Source of the DNA: Stomoxys calcitrans
Taxonomy: Eukaryota > Arthropoda > Insecta > Diptera > Muscidae
Length of the DNA stretch: 64,000 nucleotides
Assembly: GCF_963082655.1 (NCBI RefSeq)
Contig: NC_081553.1
Location: forward strand, 68,724,416 to 68,788,415
Direction: 5' to 3'
Each line of letters begins with the position of its first letter. Position 1 is the first letter of the stretch. Shown here piece by piece: positions 11,517 through 22,534 of the stretch. The position numbers were made by a program, and so were the translations under genes. A model generated the notes under the pieces. That model did not search any database. It was not told where the DNA came from and saw only the letters and a program-made list of their open reading frames with translations.

Positions 11517-12080
11517 TGGGTTGCCCAAAAAGTAATTGCGGATTTTTTAAAAGAAAGTAAATGCATTTTTAATAAAACTTAGAATGAACTTTAATCAAAT
11601 ATATAATTGCCATTTTGTTCGATAATCTTTTGCCATCTTTCTGGAAAATTTAGTATTCCACGCTCATAGAACTTCTGGCCTTTATCTGCAAAAAACTGAA
11701 CCTAGTGCGATTTTATAGCCTCATCATTGCCGAAATTTTTACCATTTAAGGAGTTCTGCAAAGATCGAAATAAATGGTAGTCTGATGGTGCAAGGTCAGG
11801 GCTATATGGTGGATGCATCAAAAGTTCCCTGCATATCACAAGCGTTGATTCGGTTTGTTAAATGAATTTTTTTCAATACATGTGGTACCCAAATATCAAG
11901 CTTTTTCACCAGCCCAAGACTTTTTATGTGATAATGAACGGTTGATTTTGGTATATTTAACTTCTCTCCTATCTCACGCTCAGTTATATGACGATCCAAT
12001 TCGATTAATGCTTTGATTTGGTCATCATCAACTTCATTTGGCCGACCGAAAAATCTGCAATTACTTTTTGGGCAACCCAA
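11517..12080 (-). mobile_element. Internally deleted mariner transposon
   Basis: Terminal inverted repeats of the type TTGGGTTGCCCAAAAAGTAA bound the element, and TA dinucleotides flank it at 11515-11516 and 12081-12082, as expected for Tc1/mariner insertion. The minus strand encodes a transposase N-terminus with a helix-turn-helix (REIGEKLNIPKSTVHYHIKS). After a deletion and frame change comes the C-terminus with YSPDLAPSDYHLF, which holds the third catalytic Asp of the mariner DD34D triad, ending in WQKIIEQNG. The first two catalytic Asp residues are deleted and a stop interrupts the C-terminal part, so it cannot make transposase. It shares its ends with the MITEs at 26140 and 57875. Confidence 0.9.
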
Positions 12081-12082
12081 TA

Positions 12083-12560
12083 GCTTATCTTAATATCACT
12101 TTGAATATTTTACAAATTTCTCATGGTCTACGGTGCGTATGAGTTATGCCATCTCATATAAAACATACGCAAGGAAGGACATCTACCAAATATTTGAAAA
12201 ATATTCGGATGGTTTCGGGTTTCACATTCACTTCTCCTTTTCACCTCAAAGCAATTTGTGAATAAAATGACAATATTTTATTAATATTAATCATGCGATT
12301 TCTTAGATAAAAGTAAAAAAGCATCTTCCAATAAATAATTCATTTTAGACATTTTAAAGAAAAAATTGATACGAAGGAAAAGGGGAAATTAATAGTGAAA
12401 ACACCAGAATACTTTGAATAGGTGGCCAGTAGCTTGGCAAAAAATACACACCCTTCGCTACAGTGTAGTGTAGGGCATGATAAGCTCTCCAATTTAAGAG
12501 AAATCCGAAGTCAGGTTTGGTTGACAAGAGGGTGCGTAATCGGCTTGTTGTGCGCTCTAA
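12083..12560. other. Unclassified AT-rich stretch
   Basis: No motif of the window's repeat families and no coding signal is seen. It lies between the mariner copy and the next DINE-like element. Confidence 0.4.
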
Positions 12561-13907
12561 ATACTAACAAATAAAAGCGTGCTAAGTTTGGCCGAGCGAA
12601 ACTTGGGAACCCCCATGGGTTCTGCTAAAAATTTATACAAAATAAATTTAGTTGAAGGGCATAATTGTATTCTACATACCAAACTTTAGTCAAACCACCA
12701 AACTTTAGTCAAAGCTTCTAGGAACCGAATAAGGATGATCGAGAGACCGTTTCACATGGGAGCTATATCAGGTTATAGTCTAATTTGGACCGTATTTGGC
12801 ATAGTGGTTGGAAGTCTTAATAGAACACCACATGCAAAATTTCAGCCAAATCGGACAAAAATTGCGGTTTATAAGGGCTAAAGAAGTGAAATGGGGAGAT
12901 CGGTTTATATGGGAGCTATATCAGGTTGTAGACCGATTTGGACTGTTCTCTGTACAGTTGTTGGAAGTCGTAACCGAACACCACATGCAAATATTTAGCC
13001 AAAGTGGACAAAAATTGCGGCTTCAAGGGGATCAAGAATTCAAATCGGGAGATCGGTTTACATGGGAGTTAAATCAGGTTGTAGACCTATTTGGATCGTA
13101 CTTGGCACAGTTTTTGGAAGTCATAACGGAACACCGTATGAAAATTTTCAGCCAAATCGGACAAAAATTTGCTGTTTGTAAAGGCTCAAAAAGTCAAATC
13201 GGGAAATCGGTTTATATGGGTTGTAGACCGATTTGGACCGCACCTTGCACAGTTGTTGGAAGTCATAATAGAACTACACATGCAAAATTTCAGCCAAAGT
13301 GGAAAAAAATTGCGGCTTCAAGGGGCTCAAGAAGTCAAATCGGGAGATCGGTTTATATGGCAGCTATATCAGGTTATACACCGATTTGGACCGCACCTTG
13401 CACAGTTATTGGAAGTCATAACGGAACACCACGTGCAATATTTCAGCCAAAGCTGCCAAAAATTACGCCATCAAGGAGCTCAAGAAGTCAAATCGGGAGA
13501 TCGGTTCATATGGGAGCTATATCAGATTATGCACCGATTTGAACTGTACTTTGCACAGTTGTTGGAAATAATAACGGAACACCACATGCAAAATTTTAGT
13601 CAAAACGGATAAAAATTGCGGCTTAAAGGGGCACAAGAAGTCAAATCGGAAGATTTGTTTATATGGGAGCTATATATAAATCTGAACCGATATGGCCCAT
13701 TTGCAATCCCCAACGGCATACATAAATATTAAATATCTGTGCAAATTTTCAAGGGGCTAGCTGTATGCGTTCGATCACTATCGTGATTTCGACATACGGA
13801 CGGGCGGGCAAACGGACATGGCTAGTTCGACTCAGATCATCGAGACGATCACGAATATATATACTTTATGGGGTCTTAGACGAATATTTCGAGGTTTTAT
13901 AAACGGA
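12561..13907 (-). mobile_element. DINE/Helentron-like element with tandem array
   Basis: The left end is the decayed palindromic terminus AGCGTGCTAAGTTTGGCCGA (about 12578-12597). At least six units of about 150 bp follow, carrying GGGAGATCGGTTTATATGGG, AGCTATATCAGGTTATAG, GACCGATTTGGACCG and AATTTCAGCCAAA. The right part holds the complement of a short (GTCY)n tract (GACGGGCGGGCAAACGGAC near 13800) and an ATATATATAC stretch. The 244- and 147-codon ORFs across the array repeat QEVKSGDRFIWELYQ-like words and are read-through of the array, not proteins. A SINE head interrupts the right end. Confidence 0.75.
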
Positions 13908-13909
13908 TT

Positions 13910-14005
13910 GGCCACCGTAGCGCAGTGGATAGCATGTCCGCCTATGACGCTGAACGCCTGAATTCCGTGCTACTTGCACAATGAATTCCGTGCTACTTGC
14001 ACAAT
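13910..14005 (+). mobile_element. SINE head fragment followed by a 23-bp direct duplication
   Basis: GGCCACCGTAGCGCAG with TAGCATGTCCGCCTATGACG is the tRNA-like head on the plus strand, ending just before the B box. Directly after it, a 23-bp sequence starting GAATTCCGTGCTACTTG occurs twice in a row (13960-13982 and 13983-14005). The SINE body is absent. Confidence 0.6.
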
Positions 14006-16130
14006 CCACAATTGTTTTCCATCCCATATCCTTAAGTTGGTTCATGTCTGGTATTGTGTGCTTACATAAATGCCGGTATCTATATACCGCAAAAGCATGG
14101 CACTGACAGAGGAAAAGCTCCAAAGTCTCTTCAGCTTCCCTGCATGACCTACACATGCTAATACTTGCTGCACCTATTTTACTTAGGTGAGCTCGTTGTC
14201 CTGAGTGTCCTGTTATGATACCGAAAACCATACTGACCTCCTTCTTACTTCCTTTCAGTACTAGCTTCGTCTTCTCATGATCTCCCCATAGGATTTTCGT
14301 CATCCTACTGGCCGTTTCGGTGTTGTACAGTGTTAAATGCGCGTTTGTCTGCCACGTCTTTAATTCGGATTGCGTCGTCTCGAAAGTCGGGTTAACCAAG
14401 TTGATTGATGGCAGTCCTCTGGCTTCACGGCCAAATCGTCTGCTCTTTCTTTCCCCCTTACTCTTGGTAACCAAACAATGCGGATTGTGCTATCCTCAGA
14501 GTAGGCGTTAATTTCTATCTTACACTCCGTTCTGGTTGTTATTGCCGTGATGGTCAGTTTACTGTCCGTAAAGATGTTCACTCTCGGCGTCCTCGCGTTA
14601 ACACAACACCAACTCAGGCATTCCGTGATAGCGTAGATCTCTGCATGCATCACCGTATTGTGGTCAGTCATTTAAAAAAAGATCTTAGTCGCTGGGTTCT
14701 CTATGTAAACCCCAAGCCCATTCTGTCCTCTAGCTTTGATTCATCTGTAGCATGGCCTTCCAGATGGCAATACCAGCGTCCCCTCTATCTAAGATTGTCC
14801 TAGTCCTATGTGTCCCGTTATGATACCGAAAACCATACTGACCTCCTTCTTACTTCCATTCAGTACTAGCCTCGTCTTCTCACGATTGGGATCTCCCCAT
14901 AGGATTTTTGTCGTCCTATTGGCCGTTTCGCTGTTCCACAGTGTAAACTGCGCGTTTGTCTGCCACGCCTTTAACTCGGACTGCGTCGACCCAATTGTCT
15001 TCGGGTTAACCAAGTTGATTGATGACAGTCCTCTGGCTTCACGGCCAAATCGTCTGCTCTTTCATTCCCCCTTACTCTTGGCAACCAAACAATGCGGATT
15101 GTGTCATCTTTAAAGAAGTCTTTAATCATCTTCTTGCACTTCAAGACTATTCGTCGTCTTCTCGTCCTGTTTGTTATTGCCCTGATGGCCAGTTTACTGT
15201 CCGTGAAGATTTTCATAATCAACATTCTCGCGTTAATACCACACCACCTCAGGCATTCCGTGATAGCATGGATCTCTGCTTGCATGACTGTATTATGGCC
15301 AGGTAGCCGAAAAAGATGTCAGTCCCTGGGTTCTCCATGTAAACCCCAAGCCCATTCTGTCCTCTAGCTTTGATTCATCTGTGTTGCATGAACTTCCAGA
15401 TGGCAATATCAGCGTCCCCGTCTATCTAAGATTGTGTCGCAATCAGCAGAGCATTGCACTCGACCTCAAGTGTCGTCTCAGGTATGCGATCGGAAACCTC
15501 TCCCATTCTTTCCAGGTTTCCTATAGTCACCTCGATTATACCGCGATAGAACACACTATGTATTCATTTATCAATTCTCCCACCGCCATAAGTTTCATAG
15601 CCGCAGTGGTTACCTCAAAGTTAATCTGTATGTATTTGAGTAGAATAACTAGAATAGTCTCCATTGTCCTATTGGGCGAGGTCCTCATCGCTCCGCCTTT
15701 GCCAAGACAACATGCTCTCTAAACCTGTTATATTATCCTTACGATGCACTTTTTCTCTAACCCATTCCAACAAACTATTGTGACGTATGTAAGTATTGGT
15801 CTAATTTGCAGACAATTCTCGGATTCAGGTCTAATTTCTATCTTAAGGCCCATCTCTATAGTGCCTAACACCTGTGAGCCTTTCGGTGCGCTCCTGTATG
15901 TGACACTTGCAATGTAGTTTCCTGTCCGAGATCACTTCCAGGTATTTGATTTTGTCAAATATCGAAATCGTTTTGTTGAGGAAACGTGAAAAGCCATATT
16001 TCAGTCTTCTCTGGGTTAAAGTTGAGATACCTAGGCTCCTTGCCCCTTAAAAGTATGACAACAAGGTCTGCATAACATACGGTTTCAAATCCCTACTCAG
16101 CCAGCTTTCGTAATAGGTTATTTATGGCTG
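14006..16130 (-). mobile_element. I-like LINE remnant with RNase H domain and internal duplication
   Basis: Read from 16130 down, 16060-15900 resembles the RT after the active site (FLNKTISIFDKIKYLEVI, DRKLHCKCH). A conserved TTAAMKLMAVGE block lies near 15600. An RNase H domain appears twice (15285-14971 and 14671-14360) with FTDSKL, AITECL and RIVWLPRVRGNERADDLAVK. After each comes a segment with KTRLVLNGSKKEVSMVFGII. Only the distal copy reaches the terminal CRSCREAEETLELFLCQC zinc-like motif (about 14160-14100). A C-terminal RNase H fits the I group. Frameshifts and stops make it dead. The ~600-bp segments 14203-14800 and 14803-15425 are diverged duplicates. Confidence 0.75.
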
Positions 16131-16149
16131 CAGTTGTTGCTGTTGTAGC

Positions 16150-16375
16150 CTCATTTTCATGTGGAGGGGCGATTCTCGCCAAGCTCCTGTAGGTGAGCAA
16201 GCTCTTTCCAGTCCAAAGGACCGATCGCCGCAGTAAGAGGGCAGCCATTAGTTATTAAATGGCGCCAATAACTCGCCTTGTCGTATCGAACATCATGGGT
16301 ACTTAGTATTTGTGAAAGAGCCAATGCCGCCCGGCCTCTCACTGAGACTCTCCGCTCGATACCGCTGTTTGTCCG
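16150..16375 (-). mobile_element. Fragment of RTE-like LINE 5' region
   Basis: GGCGCCAATAACTCGCCTTG, the following ACTTAGTATTTG and CTCACTGAGACTCTCCGCTC match the 5' region of LINE copies A and B in the same orientation, with visible divergence. No endonuclease or RT follows, so this is an isolated piece. Confidence 0.6.
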
Positions 16376-16399
16376 CGACTGTCGTTATAACGCACTAAA

Positions 16400-16740
16400 T
16401 GACTGCTGTTCGAGCAACGAGGTAAGCATGTCCGCCCATAGTGCTGAATTTGAATCCAGGGACACCGAAAACATTTAAAAAAATATCTGCGATGGTTATC
16501 CCCTCCTAATTCTGCCGTCATTTATGAGTCACTATGCCTTGTAAAAACTTCTCCCCTTACTTTGCCATATAGAAACTTCGTCACAAAAAGGTGTCCCACT
16601 ACAGCACGCCTTTCGACTCGGCTGTACAAAGGAGGCCCCTTGTCATTGAGCTTAAACTTCAATTTGACAGCACTCATTGATATGTGAGAAGTTTGCCCCT
16701 GTTCCTTAATGGAATGTTCATGGGAAAATGTGCATTTCTG
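16400..16740 (+). mobile_element. tRNA-derived SINE, old plus-strand copy
   Basis: The head is decayed (GAGGTAAGCATGTCCGCCC, then TTTGAATCCAGGG for the B box). The body is well aligned, with CTCGGCTGTACAAAGGAGG, CTTGTCATTGAGCTTAAAC, TGATATGTGAGAAGTTTGCC and the tail TTAATGGAATGTTCATGGG. A short direct flank could not be identified. The next SINE piece, 16756-16929, is in the opposite orientation. Confidence 0.7.
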
Positions 16741-16755
16741 TTCGATTCAAAAGTA

Positions 16756-16929
16756 TGTTAAATGGTAAGGCAACTCCTTTTCACTACCGAGTCCCAAAAC
16801 TCTTACATTGCTGAAAACCTCAGAAATGTCGCCAGTGGATAAACACCAACGATTTTTTATATACTCGCCAGGATCCCTCGCGTTCAGCATCATAGGCGGA
16901 CATGATAACCTCTACTCCATAATGGCCTC
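16756..16929 (-). mobile_element. SINE fragment, inverted relative to its neighbour
   Basis: It holds the complement of the SINE head (CGTTCAGCATCATAGGCGGA, CATGATAACCTCTACTCC, ATAATGGCC) and pieces of the body (ACCGAGTCCCAAAACTC, GAAATGTCGCCAG). It is shortened internally. Confidence 0.6.
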
Positions 16930-17824
16930 CCTTAGAAAATCAAATCCTCACAAAATTCTCTACAAAAATCAATTTTTTACTAACATATTTATCAACGATA
17001 ATAAAATTTAACATTTTCCGCTTGGAAAATGCCATAAATTAATCTCTATTAAGCTGGCAAATAGACTTCCGCAGCTTACACAAAGCTCTGGTTAATACAA
17101 ATTGGCCTTTATTGGTCTTAGCTATTTTCAACAACAATGTATACTAATGTGTGTGTGTGTGTGCAAGTGTATGCATGTGTTTGTGTATGCGTGGCTCGCA
17201 CCTGTACTTACCCCATGTAAGTGTTCTTTAGTTATGTTCTACTTGATACCCGGTTAACCTTCATTGGATGTTAACAAAGTTCTAATTATAACACCTGAAG
17301 CCAATAGACAGCCAATCGGCTGTCCAGCCGACTCTAAAGCCAGACATTCTAACTTGGAGACGGTTTTGTTGCTGCATTTTGTCCCGGCTTTAATTGCATT
17401 TGTTGTTGGTATTGTTGTTGTTGTTGCTATTGTCGCAATTGATTTCGCTTCTCTGTAATCATGTCACCCAACTACGCCCATGTTGTTGATGAATTATTTT
17501 CCAATAACGGTGTGCCCGTTGTGAGAGTGAGTGAGTTAGTGTGTGTGTGTGTGTGCGAGTGTGTGTATTTGATTTACTTACCACTCAAGTGTTCTTTACT
17601 TTACATAATTAATTAATTAATTGAATAATTTCATCGGAAATCAGTTATGATTATTTTGACACAAACATATTGGCAAATGTAAATTCATTTGTAAAAAGCA
17701 GTTGAAATGATCCATTGTGGTTCGGGTTAGAGGCTGTACTTTATAGCATGGATTTTTTGTGCCTGTGTACACTCTAGAACCTGCTGAGAGTACAGTCAAT
17801 TAAAACCAGTAGGTTGTCTTATGT
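16930..17824. other. Low-repeat DNA with two GT microsatellites
   Basis: No gene is recognised. GT runs occur near 17149-17163 and 17539-17556, and a GTTGTTGTTGTTG run near 17405-17425. A 64-codon ORF at 17264-17458 is low complexity at its end (IAFVVGIVVVVAIVAIDF) because of the GTT run and is not supported as a gene. Confidence 0.45.
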
Positions 17825-18060
17825 TAAGTTTAATGTTTTACGGACAGTAAAATGACGATAAGGGCAATAACAATCGGGACGGTAAGGTCCCGAGGTATAA
17901 GGTAAAGCTATTGGTATCATCACGTAGGACTACGAGCTCACTTATGTAAAATCGGTGCGACAAGTGATAACATATGTAAGGCATGTGGGGAAGATGATGA
18001 GACGTTGGAGTATTTCCTTTGTCATTGCTCGGCTTTCGCGTCTTACAGATAGCCGCACTT
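17825..18060 (+). mobile_element. I-like LINE C-terminal fragment
   Basis: The plus strand reads FTDSKMTIRAIT (RNase H) near 17838. After a deletion and frame change it reads GEDDETLEYFLCHCSAFASYR near 17990-18050, the same C-terminal motif as in the I-like remnant at 14.1 kb. It is internally deleted and in the opposite orientation to that copy. Confidence 0.65.
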
Positions 18061-19335
18061 AGATGGGGTTTAGGTTTAGGGTATATTTACCAGATCTAAA
18101 AAGACTTGTTCCTCTGTAGTTGGCACTTCCGTCTTGTCTCCTTTCTTGTGTACGGAACATAGTATGCTGTGGTCTTAATCATCTGATATGCGTTCTTCCA
18201 GCCAAATCGGGCAGACGAGCTGATGCATATGTCTTATTGTCGACTCCGGTCTTAAATAACTCAGCGGACAACCTATCGGCTCCTGCTGCTTTATTGTTTT
18301 TTTCAGACTTCATTCTGGCTTCTGAACATCTCGATTCGCCTACACTCACATCTTTCCATTTCCTTCTTTTTCTTGCGGAAGAGACGTTTTTCCTTTCTCC
18401 TTTTCTCCCGACACCTCTCTTTTATATGGCGCGTTGCTACGGATTTCTGGGTTATTGTCTATGTCGCATTCGTGGCTAGTAGCCTCCCGACACTCTATCA
18501 TGGTTTTTTTTTAGGCTTCTGATATCCAAGTACGTATTTCGGAGTATTTTCCATGGAGTGGGCGATGGTTTGCTACTGCGCCATTATATCATCGGAACAT
18601 CAATTGGGCCATCAATTGGGCCAGTCGAATGGAATATGCCGTTGCCATCTATAGTATTTGCAGCTTTTCAACGTTCAGCTTCCGTGCAGGGTCAGATCGT
18701 TCTTTACTTGCCATGCTCAAAAGGGGGCGAACCTTTGCTCCAACAAGGTAACGATACAAATGGATGTTCGCTCCTCGCATCGACCTTCCATCTAACACGA
18801 TGGTTGAATGCCTTCCATCTATCACAACATGATCTAATTAGTTCCTCGTGTTTTGATCCGGTGACAGCCATGTGGCCGTCAATTAACCTCAATCCATTTT
18901 CGAAAGTTTCTGTGTGTAGGCTAAATTTTCCGAAATTTTCTTTCCGATTATCGCATTAACGATTATTTTCCCTCTTTAGGCGCTCCTAAAACATATCCTG
19001 TTCGTCCTTGTCTTCTGACGGGGCATGAGCGCAAATGAGGCTTATGTTGAAGAATTTGGCCTTTATGCGGATTGTAGCTAGTCTCTCATCCACCGGAGTT
19101 AACCTGGAGATAAGGTGTTTCAGTCTTCGACTAACCACAAATCCACAGGCAAATTCATGCCCCGTGTTATGGCAGCTATAGCATAGTTCGTCAAGGTTTG
19201 GTGTTGTTGTGACGCCATTCCCAGTCCATTGCACTCGCTGTATGGAGGTAATGTCGGCCCAGCAAATGCAGGTGCAGATACGCAAATCATGGTCCTTAAA
19301 ACCTTTACGGTGGTCGTCAACATAGGGAGAATCCG
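18061..19335 (-). mobile_element. RTE-like LINE fragment (copy C)
   Basis: The endonuclease lies at 19285-18986 (VQWTGNGVTTTPNLDELCYS, TPVDERLATIRIKAKFFNIS, ICAHAPSEDKDE). The basic linker follows near 18460-18330, and traces of the RT start (CPDDWKTE/LSAELFKTGV-like text) near 18280-18200. The 3' two thirds are missing and the 5' region before the endonuclease is truncated near 19335. Same family and orientation as copies A and B, more decayed. Confidence 0.7.
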
Positions 19336-19350
19336 TTTTTAATCCTCTTT

Positions 19351-21150
19351 ATTTTTATACCCACCACCTTAGGATAGGGGGTATATTCATTTAGTCATTC
19401 CGTTTGCAACACTTCGAAAAATCAATTTCCGACCCTACAAAGTATATACATATATTTCGGATCGTCGTAAAATTCTAAGACGATTTAACGATGTCCGTAT
19501 GTATGTCCGTCTGTCCGCCTATCCGTCTGTTCGCCTATCCGTCTGTCCGTCCGTCTGTTGTAATCACTCTAGAGCCTTAAAAAATTAAAATATTGAGCTG
19601 AAATTTGGCACAGATACGTACTTTTAATGCAAGCTGGTTAAGTTCTTGAACAGGCCAAATCGGATCATATTTGGATATAGCTGCTATATAGACCGATCTG
19701 CCGATAAAGGGTCTAATGCCCATAAATGTTTTATTTTTTATCCAATTTCGCTGATATTTGAAACAGAGAGTAGTTTTAGACCTCCCGAGATCTGATCCAA
19801 ATATGGTTCAGTACGGACTATATTTATATATAGCTGACATATATACCGATCTGCCGGTAAAGGGTCTCAAGCCCATAAAGCTTTATTTTTTTTACCGATT
19901 TTGCTGAAATTTTAAACAGTAGGTAATTTTAAGCCTCTCAACATAGGACCCAATTATGGTTCAGATCGGAATATATTAAATATAGCTTCCACATAGACCG
20001 ATCTCCAGATGAAGGGTCTGAAGCCCATATCAGCTTTATTTTTTAACCAATTTCGCTGAAATTTGAAACAGTGGGCTATTTTAAGCCTCTTGATATCTGA
20101 CTTAAATATGGTTTAGATCGGACTATATTTAGATATAGCTGCCATACAGACCGATCTCCAGATAAAGGGTCTGAAGCCCATATCAGCTTAATTTTTTAAC
20201 CGATTTCGCTGAAATTTGAAACAGTGGGCTATTTTAAGCCTCTTGATATCTGACTCAAATATGGTTTAGATCGGACTATCTATGGCAGCTATACCTAGGC
20301 TGCCATATAGACCGATCTCCAGATAAAGGGTCTGAAGCCCATAACAGCTTTAGTTTTTAACCGATATCTGACTTGATATCTGACTTAAATATGATTTAGA
20401 TCGGACTATATTTAGATATAGCTGCCATATAGACCGATCTCCAGATAAAGGGTCTGAAGCTCATAACAGCTTTATTTTTTAACCGATTTCCCGGAAATTT
20501 GAAACAGTGGGTAGTTCTACGTCTCCCAACATAGGACCCAAATATGGTTCGGATATAGATATACAATAGCTGCCATATAGACCAGTCTGCCGATAAAGGG
20601 TCCGAAGCCCATAACAGCTTTATTTTTTAACCGATTTCGCTAATGTTTGCAACAGTGAGTTATTTTTAGCTTCCTAATACCCGACCTATATATGAAGCTC
20701 ATAACAGCTTTAAATATTTTTTAACCGATTTCGCTGAAATTTGAAACAGTGGATAGTTTAGGTATCCCGACATCCATCCCAAATATGATTCGTATCTGAC
20801 CATAATAAAGGCTTTATTTTTCACCCGATTTCGCTGAAATTTGGAACGGTGGGTAGTTTTAGGCCAGCCGCCATCCGATCCAAATATGGTAAAGATCGGA
20901 TTGTTTTTAGATATAGCTGTCATATAGACCGATATGCCGGTTAAGGGTCTGAAGCTCATAGAAGCTTTTTTATTACCCGATTTTGTTGAAAATTGAAATA
21001 CAAAATTTGAAAGTGAGTTATATTTATTAGGCCGAATTAAGGTGCATAAGTTATCCAATTTTCACCGGATTGTGACGAAAGGGGTTTTACATATATACTC
21101 GAGGTGGTGGGTATCCAAAGTTCGGCACGGCCGAACTTAATGCCTTTTTT
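19351..21150 (+). mobile_element. Structurally complete DINE/Helentron-like element
   Basis: This is the best-bounded member of the family. The left end is TTTTATACCCACCACCTTAG, GATAGGGGGTATATTC and GTCATTCCGTTTGCAAC. A (GTCY)n tract with CCGTCTGTCCGCC follows at about 19495-19560. About ten diverged units of roughly 140-170 bp come next, with ATATAGCTGCCATATAGACC, GATCTCCAGATAAAGGGTCT and ACCGATTTCGCTGAAATTTG. The right end is GTGGTGGGTATCCAAAGTTC followed by the palindrome TTCGGCACGGCCGAA and ACTTAATGCC. There is no coding capacity, as expected for a non-autonomous rolling-circle element of the DINE-1/mini-me group. Confidence 0.8.
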
Positions 21151-21220
21151 CTTATTTCAAACTAATTTCTTTAAGTTTTCTAGGGAATGGGCTACTAATC
21201 CGATGCCCAAACCCTTATTT

Positions 21221-21600
21221 TTATGCCCTCTATCATGGTATGGGGGTATACTAATTTCGTCATTCCGTTTGTAATACCTCGAATTATCCATGTAAGTCTC
21301 CATCATCATGATATTCTTGATCATCATGATATTTTATATCGATTTAGCCTTTGAAGTCCATAATTAGGGCTTTTATTACCCGATGCGCTGAAATTTTAAA
21401 CAGTGACATCATTACAAATTGCGGTCCAGATCGGACCATACTTAAACATAGCTGCATTTATTGACTGATCTTTCAATTTAGGGTCTTCATCCCATAAAAA
21501 GCGGACCTATTGTCTGACTTCGTTGAATATATCCAGAGTGGTGGGTATCCAAATTTCGGCAAGGCGGATTTTAATGCGTTTTTACTCGTTTTAAGCTATT
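21221..21600 (+). mobile_element. Short DINE-like element
   Basis: It begins TTTTTATGCCCTCTATCATG, has GTCATTCCGTTTGTAATACC, about one and a half array units, and ends GTGGGTATCCAAATTTCGGC, AAGGCGG and TTTTTACTCG. It has the same ends as the 19351-21150 element but almost no (GTCY)n tract and a collapsed array. Confidence 0.65.
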
Positions 21601-22534
21601 TTAGCTACGCAAAAGAGCAAACCGCCCTATGATTAATAAAACTCCCATATAAACCGATCATGCTGTTTAACTAATTTTTAACCAAAATTATAATTAACGT
21701 GTTTCGATTAATCCATTGTCCATATATTCATTTTATTCCAGGAAAACTCAACCTGTGATTTTCGGTAAGTGATTTTTTTATTTTTTTAAATATTTTTTTT
21801 TCAAATTTAAAATAAATACAAGTATATTGGGAAACTGACAAAATTATTAAAAATTATGTTTTCGATGAAAGCTAAATTGTCTTTAGATTTTTTTTTTAAA
21901 AATTGAGTCCACATACTTTCGTTTTGGACTTTCTCAAAAAAAAAAAATGCATATTCTATTCTAAACTCAAGCCTTTTATGGATCCATGGCTGTAGAGGTT
22001 ATTAGGCTAGGCCAACACCAACACCTCACCTGTCACAGCAATTTGGTAATCCGAGATTAATACTTTGTTGCGGCCATTTCAGCATCATTCTAATCTCTAA
22101 ACAAATGTGTGGTTATCGATCTATGGAAATGATCGTTCGTTGTTCTCGTACACGAGTAGTACATAAGAAAAAAAAAATACATAATCCTATGACGCGATAT
22201 TGACATGACTGACTGACAGACTGCGGACACCGGCTGGCAAATGAGCCAGGCAATAAGGCAGCCTGAAGCGTGACGGTTAAACCAAAAGATATTCTCAGGT
22301 GACAAATGAAGTGTAAATAAAGACATTTTTAGTTATGAGTAGGCCTGGCTATTAGATGTATGCAACAACAATATAAGGGTATGTAGGTACATGATCATAT
22401 GTATCGCATGTAGATAAATATGTTGTTAAAAGCTTTTATAAAGTTTAAAAAATTCTAATTGTTTTGAAATGTGTGAATAACAAGGAATTTTTGCTTCATT
22501 AGGGTGAAGATTATTGTACGCAACACCACTACTG
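21601..22534. other. Low-repeat AT-rich DNA
   Basis: A/T homopolymers are frequent (21770-21810, 21890-21955). No transposon motif or coding signal is recognised. Confidence 0.45.

Noticed and set aside
12808..13542. 244-codon plus-strand ORF
   Set aside because: It reads straight through a ~150-bp tandem array, and its peptide repeats the same words with the array period. No stop falls in the frame by chance of unit length, not by coding selection.
17264..17458. ORF with a hydrophobic C-terminal run as a membrane peptide
   Set aside because: The Val/Ile-rich end comes from a GTT/ATT simple repeat; no conserved features support it.
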